Below, in pieces: positions 14,850-21,595 of a stretch of DNA of 22,475 nt; positions within the stretch are counted from its first letter, which is position 1; every line of letters begins with the position of its first letter. A program made the position numbers and the translations under genes. The notes beneath the pieces were generated by a model. That model did no database searches. It was given only the letters and a program-made list of their open reading frames with translations, and had not been told where the DNA came from. The stretch is taken from IMG/VR virus record IMGVR_UViG_3300010150_005239, positions 1 to 22,475 of that record. One strand, written 5' to 3'. The DNA is from a virus.

Positions 14850-15262
14850 TTAAATTTCCCTATCAATTCTGTAGTTTGCCAGTCTGTTATTATAGAGTTT
14901 TTTAGATTGTCACAAATATTCTGAAATTCATGGGCGGGGCATTTCCCCCGGCCTAGATTTGCCATGCGTGAACAGATAACGATATTGCCCTTAACATACC
15001 CCCTGTCATCATCAATGCGGTCAGCACTGATAGCGAGGGGGTTGTAGGACGTGAAGATACCGTCTGGGTCTAACTCAAACCCAAACCAGTAACAACAAGC
15101 CTGTTGGTCAATGAATATATCACGTAGGTCTTCCCATGTAACATCAATCCTGCGGGGGTCTTTGTCTAGATGGGCATCTCGCATCCTACCTGATATTTTG
15201 ATATTTCCAATTAACTTTTTCCAGGGGTTACGCCCCCGGTGCTTGGTACTTGTTGAACTCAT
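14846..15262 (-). CDS. HNH-like (His-Me finger type) protein
   Basis: This 138-residue protein has a pattern common in phage HNH endonucleases: CYWFGFELD (57-65), then LAISADRIDDDRGYVKGN (77-93) and IVICSRMANLGRG (94-106). The DRI...GY..GN and final N correspond to the beta-beta-alpha metal finger. The first histidine of a strict HNH box is replaced by aspartate (ADRI), so activity is uncertain. Such proteins are often free-standing homing endonucleases or Holliday-junction/packaging nucleases. I start it at ATG 15262, preceded by AAAAGG; the frame is open to a TTG at 15283. It overlaps the RecB-like gene by 35 bases. Its N-terminal region is basic, consistent with DNA binding. Confidence 0.6.
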   Translation of the reverse strand: MSSTSTKHRGRNPWKKLIGNIKISGRMRDAHLDKDPRRIDVTWEDLRDIFIDQQACCYWFGFELDPDGIFTSYNPLAISADRIDDDRGYVKGNIVICSRMANLGRGKCPAHEFQNICDNLKNSIITDWQTTELIGKFK

Positions 15263-16262
15263 GACCTGGGGCCTTTTCTTCAATTGTTGTACGCTCGATA
15301 CCCTGTCTCTTTATCTTGGCCGCGACCATAGAACAGATAGTGTGAGGGTCTCCAGTGTAGGGATTAATTTCACCACTTGGGTGCTGAGTCTTTCCAAAAC
15401 CGCAGAGGGTTTTGCACTTCCATCTTTGTCGAGTATTGGCAATTAAGCTAGGCTTAGTGCTTCTCTTAATTTCCTGAAATCTCCTACGAAGCATTTCTTC
15501 AGTAGCCTTAATGTCTTTAGGACCATAAGGCATGGTGTAGGCTCCACCGTCATTAATCCAATAGATAGTTGGGATAAACTGCTCCACTTCTGGAAACAGC
15601 TTATGTAGTGCATAATGATAGATTCGAAGCTGCGGGTCTTTGGTGAAACAGTTATAGCCCTTAGTCTCACCAGTAGCCCAGTTCATGCACTTACCAGTCT
15701 TCCAGTCAACACTCTCTAGAATACCAGGACGCTCCTCAGTCACCATATCAATGGTTCCCTTCATCGCCAACTGACCCTCAATCTTTTCGCCGTTAATCTC
15801 ATACTCGAACTTGGCCCATTCATATGGCAACACAAAATCGAAGTGTGGCTCTGCGGCTATAATCTTACGCTTACGTGGGTCAAAGCAACAGTTAAGTTCT
15901 GTTACAGCAGTATAACACCACTGAAGACATTTCTTTTTGTCTCCCTTAGTCCACTTATGAACAGACTTGCCAGCGTAGTAATCGTAGCTCAGAGTTAATA
16001 GGTAATCCATCCATGCATCGTCGAACAGTTCTTGCTCGCTAAACGTGAAGTCTCCTAGGGCATCGTCAGTAAAGGTATAAACACCATTCTGGTGACCTTC
16101 CTTAGCAACGGCCAGGATTTCCATTACCTTATGGACTATCGTCCCCATCTCAGCTTTTTTACCCGAGACATCTGGCAAACCCAGTACATACTTCAGGTAG
16201 TACTGTTGTTCGCAGAAATCCCAGTTATTAAAACTACTACTTCTAAAGTAGGTAACAATCAT
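15228..16262 (-). CDS. RecB/Cas4-type PD-(D/E)XK nuclease with probable Fe-S cluster
   Basis: This 344-residue nuclease shows the RecB-family motifs in order: GTIVHKV (40-46, H44), KGTIDMV (168-174, D172), SVDWKTG (184-190, D186 and K188) and QLRIYHYAL (211-219). Cysteines C17 near the N-terminus and C283, C287 and C310 near the C-terminus have the split arrangement seen in Cas4 and AddB nucleases, where they hold an iron-sulfur cluster. It probably degrades DNA ends during phage recombination or replication. ATG 16262 shares one base with the dNMP kinase stop (TAATG) and has GAGGAAG upstream. No CRISPR array or cas genes are near, so I read it as a replication nuclease and not an adaptation protein. 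Confidence 0.88.
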   Translation of the reverse strand: MIVTYFRSSSFNNWDFCEQQYYLKYVLGLPDVSGKKAEMGTIVHKVMEILAVAKEGHQNGVYTFTDDALGDFTFSEQELFDDAWMDYLLTLSYDYYAGKSVHKWTKGDKKKCLQWCYTAVTELNCCFDPRKRKIIAAEPHFDFVLPYEWAKFEYEINGEKIEGQLAMKGTIDMVTEERPGILESVDWKTGKCMNWATGETKGYNCFTKDPQLRIYHYALHKLFPEVEQFIPTIYWINDGGAYTMPYGPKDIKATEEMLRRRFQEIKRSTKPSLIANTRQRWKCKTLCGFGKTQHPSGEINPYTGDPHTICSMVAAKIKRQGIERTTIEEKAPGHEFNKYQAPGA

Positions 16263-17227
16263 TAAACGTAAGCTTCCTCTTGAGTTTTGTCGTAGGCATC
16301 ATCTTCAGTGTCGGAGATAACCCCCCACGACATCAGTTGTTTAAAAACCAGTTCGTTCTGCCCAGCTAAGGAAAGTTCAGAGTTGTCAATAATAGCATCA
16401 AACTTGTCCCAGTCGAAGTTTTCAGGGTCTAGTGCAGTTTCACTAGGGTGTTGGTCCTCACCCTTAAATATATCTCGCGTGAGACGCACGACTTTACCAC
16501 CAGCCTCTTGGACTGCTTCTACTTCATTGGGGAAGCGGCAATCGGTAATAATAGCCAATCCCACTTTCTCTTTTTGAATCTTGCGAATACAAGCCTTAGC
16601 CCACACATCGTAGTACATCTTACGGAAGATTTCAGTGCCAAGATGCTGCATGACTTCACGGCCAGTCATTCGGCCAGGACTGTGAGTAATAACCCCAATC
16701 TGGTCTAGCACAGAACTTTGTTTGCCACCGACATCTGGACCGCCGGGGTCTAAAGGCATAGGCCAATTAACCTCTAAAAGGTCCGCACTTAGTGGAACTC
16801 GCAGGCCGTCCACAAGACTAACCACCTGTTCTTGTGTCACGACCCCAGGCATATCCTCCCACTTCAAGTGTGTAAGACTATTCTTTTGTTCGTCAGTGCC
16901 ATAGACCTGTTCATCAGTAAGACCGAGAACCTCTGTGGCAATGGTCTTCAGCCACTCAGCAAACGAATACAGCTTGATTGTCGGCCATATACCAGTTTCG
17001 ATAAACCATTGTTGAACTTCTGGTCTACGGCTGCATGGGTCCAAAACACCTATGTCTAGTCCACCTTCAACATCAGGTCTTGTACTCACAACACGAAGAA
17101 GTCCTTCTTTGTCTACGAAGGCACCATCTGTGGTTTGCAACGCTACCATTTCGAGAGCGAAGAGGAAATTAGCAGAAGCACTTTTACCTGCTTGCTTTTT
17201 GCCAGAAAAGGCGATAATGTTTGTCAT
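16262..17227 (-). CDS. Deoxynucleoside monophosphate kinase
   Basis: This 321-residue kinase phosphorylates dNMPs to dNDPs and feeds phage DNA synthesis. The P-loop is GKKQAGKS (9-16). GREVMQHLGTEIFRKMYYDVW (189-209) and TDCRFPNEVEAV (228-239) are the substrate and lid signatures of phage dNMP kinases such as T4 gp1, followed by DQHPSETAL (258-266). It is longer than T4 gp1, mainly through a central insert at about 35-80 and 130-180. ATG 17227 has AGGAG five bases upstream, a strong site. It is the gene after primase with an 11-base gap. In phages with modified bases such kinases can be specific for the modified nucleotide, but that cannot be judged here. Confidence 0.88.
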   Translation of the reverse strand: MTNIIAFSGKKQAGKSASANFLFALEMVALQTTDGAFVDKEGLLRVVSTRPDVEGGLDIGVLDPCSRRPEVQQWFIETGIWPTIKLYSFAEWLKTIATEVLGLTDEQVYGTDEQKNSLTHLKWEDMPGVVTQEQVVSLVDGLRVPLSADLLEVNWPMPLDPGGPDVGGKQSSVLDQIGVITHSPGRMTGREVMQHLGTEIFRKMYYDVWAKACIRKIQKEKVGLAIITDCRFPNEVEAVQEAGGKVVRLTRDIFKGEDQHPSETALDPENFDWDKFDAIIDNSELSLAGQNELVFKQLMSWGVISDTEDDAYDKTQEEAYV

Positions 17228-17238
17228 GTCTACTCCTG

Positions 17239-18411
17239 TTAATATGTTGATAGTTGTTCTATGATTGGTTTGATGTCTGACGTAATGCTATCTGTCTGCA
17301 AATCTCCAAGGTCGCCAGTACCAGTGACATCTGGGAAGAACAATCTGAACTGTCTTTCCAACTGTCCCTTAATAATCGCCATGGCGTCTTTTCCAGCCTT
17401 GTCTCCATCAAGGAGGACAACTGCGGAGAGAGCCCCCGAACGCTCCAATATGACTCTTTGTTCGTCGGTGAGGTTTGTCCCAAAGAGGGCAACTGCGTTG
17501 TGTATTCCGGCCTCTTCCAGTTTCCATACGTCCCCTGGCCCCTCAACAAGAATAACTGTTCCTGACTTGAGGATGTGGTCTTTGGCGAACCAGTAATTGT
17601 AGAGGTAGTGACCTGTGTTGAATCCATCGTTATTTTTCCACTTTACGCAATAGGCTTTCTCAAGATTAGTCTGAGGACACCCCTTGTCTTTGTCATGGTA
17701 TAAACTGCACTTATCACATTCGTCATATAGCGTTCTTCCCGAGAATCCAACGCAGACCTTGTAATCGTCGTCGTAAACTGGAACAGCAACCCTTCTCTTT
17801 TGATTATACGTGCCTACGTCGTACTTGTCAAGCGTTTCGGCTAAGTAACCACGGTTTAGGTAGTATGGAGAAGGAATACTCAATAAAGAACGAACCTTCT
17901 CTCTTGGCCATGTCTTATTAGACATAGTTGGAGACAAAGCTAGACGACCGAATGCCTTGTTCATCATTCGTCGTTTTAGTGTTTCTACATTAGGAATTCT
18001 TACATCATAGATACTTTTATACCCACAGAACTTTAACAACACCTTAGTTGCGTCCCCAAGTTTAGGATACTTACCAGTGTTATAGTGTTGAATCCCTCTG
18101 ATAAAGCCGAGAAGGGTCTGTCCGTACATCAGACGGTTGGTATCAGGATGCTTCTTCATATGGCACCCATGCGTGCGACAACGCCAAATTCCCTTGATTT
18201 CATCCCCCTCGGGATAAATGTTTAAACCAGTGGGATTATCGCCGCCATGGACAGGGCATTGACCTACATACTTTTTACCCTGACACCTAAGGTCTGCACC
18301 TATTTCTGTCATTAGGGATTCAAAGTTCTCGCAGGCTTCATTTTGAAGCTCTACCAAGGACTGTCGAAATTCATCATCGGTAAGTTTAGACTGGGATGTC
18401 TTCTGATTCAT
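17239..18411 (-). CDS. dnaG: DNA primase (DnaG-like)
   Basis: This 390-residue primase makes RNA primers at the fork. The N-terminal zinc-binding domain has C52, H55, C78 and C83 (QCPVH then CRTHGC). The catalytic part includes FSGRTLYDE (223-231), the Toprim glutamate in ILVEGPGD (287-294, E290) and LLDGDKAG (333-340, D335 and D337). A second Cys cluster, C232, C235, C245 and C255, interrupts the usual GRxL segment. It ends shortly after Toprim, with no DnaB-binding C-terminal domain of normal size. I take ATG 18411 as the start; the frame is open to a TTG at 18447 but without support. It overlaps the helicase by 26 bases. Confidence 0.9.
   Translation of the reverse strand: MNQKTSQSKLTDDEFRQSLVELQNEACENFESLMTEIGADLRCQGKKYVGQCPVHGGDNPTGLNIYPEGDEIKGIWRCRTHGCHMKKHPDTNRLMYGQTLLGFIRGIQHYNTGKYPKLGDATKVLLKFCGYKSIYDVRIPNVETLKRRMMNKAFGRLALSPTMSNKTWPREKVRSLLSIPSPYYLNRGYLAETLDKYDVGTYNQKRRVAVPVYDDDYKVCVGFSGRTLYDECDKCSLYHDKDKGCPQTNLEKAYCVKWKNNDGFNTGHYLYNYWFAKDHILKSGTVILVEGPGDVWKLEEAGIHNAVALFGTNLTDEQRVILERSGALSAVVLLDGDKAGKDAMAIIKGQLERQFRLFFPDVTGTGDLGDLQTDSITSDIKPIIEQLSTY
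17803..17831 (-). promoter_or_regulatory. Perfect sigma-70 consensus sequence inside the primase gene
   Basis: On the minus strand TTGACA (17826-17831), 17 bases, then TATAAT (17803-17808) match all 12 consensus positions. It lies in codons for about residues 195-203 of the primase. The expected start is near 17797, giving a transcript that would carry the 3' part of primase and then dNMP kinase and the nuclease gene. The coding need of that stretch (LDKYDVGTYN) may also explain it. Confidence 0.5.
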
Positions 18412-19873
18412 CAATATCAACCATGTTCTCTGAAGGAGCATCTGCAAACGTTTCGTCTTGTTTCGCTTTCAGATTGCTATGCGTTTCAAGTTCCACAATT
18501 TGGGCGTACTTACCCTCCATGTGATAATTAATATAGTCAGGGAACTTAGTCCCCCCACCATGACGTGCTTTCATAACAACAATTTTATGGGTGCCAAATT
18601 CATCACCTCCATCTGCCGCCATCTCTGCATCACTCTTTGGTTTAAAAACACCTATGTTAGTAGCAAGCCAAGCGATTCGGTCAGAACCGGCAATAACACC
18701 TGTGTCTTCACCGTCAATTCCGTCACGGTTTAACTGAACCAAGGAGAAAATTGGGAGAGAGTACCTAACAGCGAAGTTATGCAAACAGGTCATCATAAAC
18801 CCAAGCATTTGATATTCCTGCATGTGTGCAGCCATACCATCACCACTCATTAGCTTCATATAATCGTAGATAATCAAGCAGTCTTTAGTTGTGCCGTCTT
18901 CGTTATATCCGACATTCTGCATAACCCAACGTCGCATAATAGCAACAATCTCTGGGAATGCTCGACCACTAATATTCAGATAATGAAAGGGCATATCCTC
19001 CATAATACCACAGGCGTCGAGAACAGCTTGTCTGCCAGCTTCAGTAAATCCTACCTTACCTGTTTCAATCAGCCCAATAGACTGGTTGGATAGGTTGGCG
19101 GCAACACGATACCAGTGGTCCTCATTAATCATTTCAGTATCCAAGTATAGTACAGGAATACCTAGAGTCCCGGCTACATGTTTACCAATGTTGACACTCA
19201 CCATGGACTTACCAACACCTGTTCGGGCACCCAGGAGGTTAACGCTATTTCGACGGAATCCACCACCAATGTGTTCGTCGTAATACTTGTAACCACTAGA
19301 GATACCAATCTGCTCAACGGGGTTGTCCATTAAAGCAGTCAGATGTTCACGCATTCCAACACCGAGTAATTCGGGGGAATTATTACTTGGGCCTTGTAGA
19401 CGGTTAGAGAAGTCGAAGAGGGGCTCCTCAACCATACCTAGAATTTGCTCGATTGGCTCGTCACCATTAATATCTTCTAGTGTCTTCCCAGCGAACATTA
19501 ACTGGTCCATCAACTGTCTTGTGATGGATAACTTCTCAACCTTAGCAGACCACTTAGAAACGTTCTCGGGTAATACCCTACCGTTTAGAATGGTACGAAC
19601 ATGATTTACGTCATCAGGTTTTTGGAACAGCCAGGAATAGCCCATCTGTTCGGCTGTAGCAGCGACAGAGGATTCGTCCAGGCGTTTCATTTCCTGTCGT
19701 CCGTACATATCGTGAAAGATGTTGAACAAAGCTTGATTAGCAGTATCGGTAAAACTATCCGCTCCACTAACCAAGTCTGTCACATCTAAATAACCGTCTT
19801 CTCCATGAGAAAACATTCCGGTTAAAACTGCTCTCTCTGCACCTAAGTCTTTTACGTTATCTGTTTTTAGCAT
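18386..19873 (-). CDS. dnaB: Replicative DNA helicase (DnaB-like)
   Basis: This 495-residue helicase has the two-domain DnaB layout. The N-terminal domain (about 1-155) has ERAVLTGMFSHGE in the place of the DnaB EAE..LG segment. The RecA-like ATPase domain has Walker A GARTGVGKS (215-223), the catalytic glutamate in LDTEM (244-248), Walker B LIIYDYMKL (333-341) and the sensor/arginine region SLVQLNRDG (377-385). It should form a hexamer that unwinds the fork. The C-terminal tail is acidic and ends in EDIPV, similar in form to SSB tips. ATG 19873 is three bases after the previous stop. It overlaps the primase start by 26 bases, as expected for helicase and primase acting together. Confidence 0.93.
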   Translation of the reverse strand: MLKTDNVKDLGAERAVLTGMFSHGEDGYLDVTDLVSGADSFTDTANQALFNIFHDMYGRQEMKRLDESSVAATAEQMGYSWLFQKPDDVNHVRTILNGRVLPENVSKWSAKVEKLSITRQLMDQLMFAGKTLEDINGDEPIEQILGMVEEPLFDFSNRLQGPSNNSPELLGVGMREHLTALMDNPVEQIGISSGYKYYDEHIGGGFRRNSVNLLGARTGVGKSMVSVNIGKHVAGTLGIPVLYLDTEMINEDHWYRVAANLSNQSIGLIETGKVGFTEAGRQAVLDACGIMEDMPFHYLNISGRAFPEIVAIMRRWVMQNVGYNEDGTTKDCLIIYDYMKLMSGDGMAAHMQEYQMLGFMMTCLHNFAVRYSLPIFSLVQLNRDGIDGEDTGVIAGSDRIAWLATNIGVFKPKSDAEMAADGGDEFGTHKIVVMKARHGGGTKFPDYINYHMEGKYAQIVELETHSNLKAKQDETFADAPSENMVDIDESEDIPV

Positions 19874-19876
19874 TCT

Positions 19877-20743
19877 TTACTCAAACTGTTGTCGGTTAAC
19901 TCGTCTACCAGGATTCTCTCGTTCTTCACGTAGCTTCTTACGCTCAATTCTCTCGCGACCAGCACGAGTATTGCAGTCGTTACATCTGTAAGTATTGTGC
20001 TTAGGATTCTTGTTCCATCCCGTTGCTAGTCTCTCATAGACAGTCTCTTTTGTTTCACAGAGGGCACACTCTACATCAACAGTATTACCAGTTTCAACTC
20101 CTCCTGCTAATAGAGACCTATCTCCCCCCGCCATTTGAGGCTTGGTCCCCAAGTCGGGATTGTTGCTAACTAGAAGGTTTGAATGAACATTCTTATTGTC
20201 AGTAAAACGATTTACTCTTTTACCTGGAATATTCATGGGGGACTTTCTGCTTTCGAAGTCCCCATTTTCGTTTTCAAATAACTCCCCAGGCTTGGATGGT
20301 GATTTTGCAGTCGCCACCATATTATTTCTTCCTTGATTACCTGAGAGCTTAGGTGCGTTAACCTCAGACATCTTATCAATGGTTTCTTGTGTAGCATACT
20401 CTGGCTCTGGAGCGAATAGGTTTGCAACAACTTCTGGTGCTATATCATCCTCTTCGTCATCCTCTTCGTCAAATCCTACTTCATCCCCTGGTTCAGGGTC
20501 TCCCGGTAACCACAAATTAGACCCCTCTTCGGGTTCTTTGATGTCATGGGCGACGGCTTGTTGTTTTATTATATCATCCTCGTCGCCAAGGTCAACCTCT
20601 AACGTCGCCCAATCTGGGGTTTCTGGTTCGGGAGGCTTAGGAATCTCTAGCGGCTCCCCCGTAATGCTGGTAAAAACCTTACAAACAATTGTCCAATCCT
20701 GTTCGAGAACGGCTTTTTTAAGTGCTTCAGGTAGCGTTGACAT
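19877..20743 (-). CDS. Acidic disordered protein with C-terminal Cys4 motif
   Basis: This 288-residue protein is not recognised. The N-terminus (LPEALKKAVLEQDWTIVCKVFTSITGE, 4-30) looks helical and folded. Residues 35-110 are rich in Pro, Glu and Asp, including FDEEDDEEDD (91-100). A low-complexity middle follows. The C-terminus has CALC (226-229) and CNDC (254-257), a probable zinc finger, then a very basic tail (RERIERKKLREERENPGRR). The acidic and basic ends suggest protein and nucleic-acid contacts. It sits just before the helicase, so a loader or accessory replication role is plausible. ATG 20743 overlaps the previous gene by 17 bases; AAGGA lies about 11 bases upstream. Confidence 0.7.
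   Translation of the reverse strand: MSTLPEALKKAVLEQDWTIVCKVFTSITGEPLEIPKPPEPETPDWATLEVDLGDEDDIIKQQAVAHDIKEPEEGSNLWLPGDPEPGDEVGFDEEDDEEDDIAPEVVANLFAPEPEYATQETIDKMSEVNAPKLSGNQGRNNMVATAKSPSKPGELFENENGDFESRKSPMNIPGKRVNRFTDNKNVHSNLLVSNNPDLGTKPQMAGGDRSLLAGGVETGNTVDVECALCETKETVYERLATGWNKNPKHNTYRCNDCNTRAGRERIERKKLREERENPGRRVNRQQFE
20568..20595 (-). promoter_or_regulatory. Candidate extended -10 promoter upstream of the helicase
   Basis: On the minus strand TTGACC (20590-20595), 16 bases, then TATAAT (20568-20573) preceded by TGA, giving TGATATAAT. It matches 11 of 12 hexamer bases with the extended -10. It lies within the acidic protein gene, so the transcript would start near 20561 and cover the rest of that gene and then helicase and primase. 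Confidence 0.4.
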
Positions 20744-21236
20744 AGTTTTGTCTATCCTTTGTTCGTTGATACTGAGACATCATTTCTGACATCTTGTTTA
20801 GTTGTGTAGGAATATAGTTAAGACGAGAGTGAAGGCTCTCAGCCCTACAATAAATCTTATGGTATTCTTGGGCAGCACTATCTTGATTAATAGCCATGGT
20901 TCTAATATTGGCCACACCCAAGAACTTGTCGTACTGTTTCATCTGGGGGGCAACAATTCTATCTCTTTGTCTCGCCGCCCAGTCCATCTTGGTTTTAAGT
21001 TCGTTAAGAAGTAGTTGGAGATATAGTGCTTCTTGCTGCATTAAATAAGCTGCCTCAGCACATTCCTCTGAACACATTTTTCTCAAAACCTCTTGGCTAG
21101 TCTTGAGATACTTAATAACCTCAGTACTTTCGAAGTGAGCGAACTGACCCATAAGTCTATTAAGCTCAGCTTCTACAGCTTTCCAATCAGTTTCCACCCT
21201 GGATAATTTTCTCTCGCCAGTCATCATCACTCTCAT
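20727..21236 (-). CDS. Coiled-coil protein of unknown function
   Basis: This 169-residue protein is almost wholly helical and probably a coiled coil: VETDWKAVEAELNRLMGQ (14-31), KMCSEECAEAAYLMQQEALYLQ (53-74) and a C-terminal SRLNYIPTQLNKMSEMMSQ segment. There are few motifs. The CSEEC pair (C55, C59) may bind metal or form a disulfide. ATG 21236, ATG 21227 and ATG 21224 are all possible starts; I took the longest. It overlaps the nuclease gene by 50 bases at 21187-21236 if that start is used, which slightly favours a downstream ATG. Position between recombinase and helicase modules suggests a replication accessory role, by context only. Confidence 0.65.
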   Translation of the reverse strand: MRVMMTGERKLSRVETDWKAVEAELNRLMGQFAHFESTEVIKYLKTSQEVLRKMCSEECAEAAYLMQQEALYLQLLLNELKTKMDWAARQRDRIVAPQMKQYDKFLGVANIRTMAINQDSAAQEYHKIYCRAESLHSRLNYIPTQLNKMSEMMSQYQRTKDRQNYVNAT

Positions 21237-21594
21237 TATAAGGAAGTTCTACAATTCTCAAATTATTATGGTGGCACCACTCAATCTTTCGATTGTCGTT
21301 AGCCTTAGCCCTAAGAAACCCCATCTTATCACCATGAAAGTGTTCGGTGTAGTTATAGTGCTGTTGTCCATGAACTTCAATACAAACCTTACGAGAAGGA
21401 AGAAAGAAGTCCAAAAATAGTCTCATACCTGGGAGAGGAACCTCCTCTAATACACTTTGTGTCGGGTAGAGGCTTTTGAGTATCGCCCTGGTTCTCAAAT
21501 GCAAATCGCTTCGCTTTCGCCTATCGTCAATATCAACCTCATGCCCACTTGGAGGCCAGTTGTACTCACGGTCGTCAAAGTCATAGACTTTCAT
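21187..21594 (-). CDS. Vsr/DUF559-type PD-(D/E)XK nuclease
   Basis: This 135-residue protein matches the small Vsr-like nuclease fold in which a strand with a metal ligand is followed by an IEVHG/IEVDG strand: RLFLDFFLPSRKVCIEVHGQQHY (58-80, with D62, E73 and H79). E51 and the segment RAKANDNRKIEWCHHNNLRIVEL (95-117) complete the core. In DUF559 and Vsr families this fold nicks DNA. A free-standing copy in a phage could be a homing endonuclease or a replication/repair nuclease. ATG 21594 has AGGAAG about 6-8 bases upstream. It follows the RecA-like gene directly. Confidence 0.75.
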   Translation of the reverse strand: MKVYDFDDREYNWPPSGHEVDIDDRRKRSDLHLRTRAILKSLYPTQSVLEEVPLPGMRLFLDFFLPSRKVCIEVHGQQHYNYTEHFHGDKMGFLRAKANDNRKIEWCHHNNLRIVELPYNESDDDWREKIIQGGN

Positions 21595-21595
21595 A

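Noticed and set aside
15228-16262. Cas4 as evidence for a CRISPR system
   Set aside because: The nuclease has Cas4/AddB-like cysteines, but no repeats, spacers or other cas genes are present; phage RecB-type nucleases of this kind occur alone.
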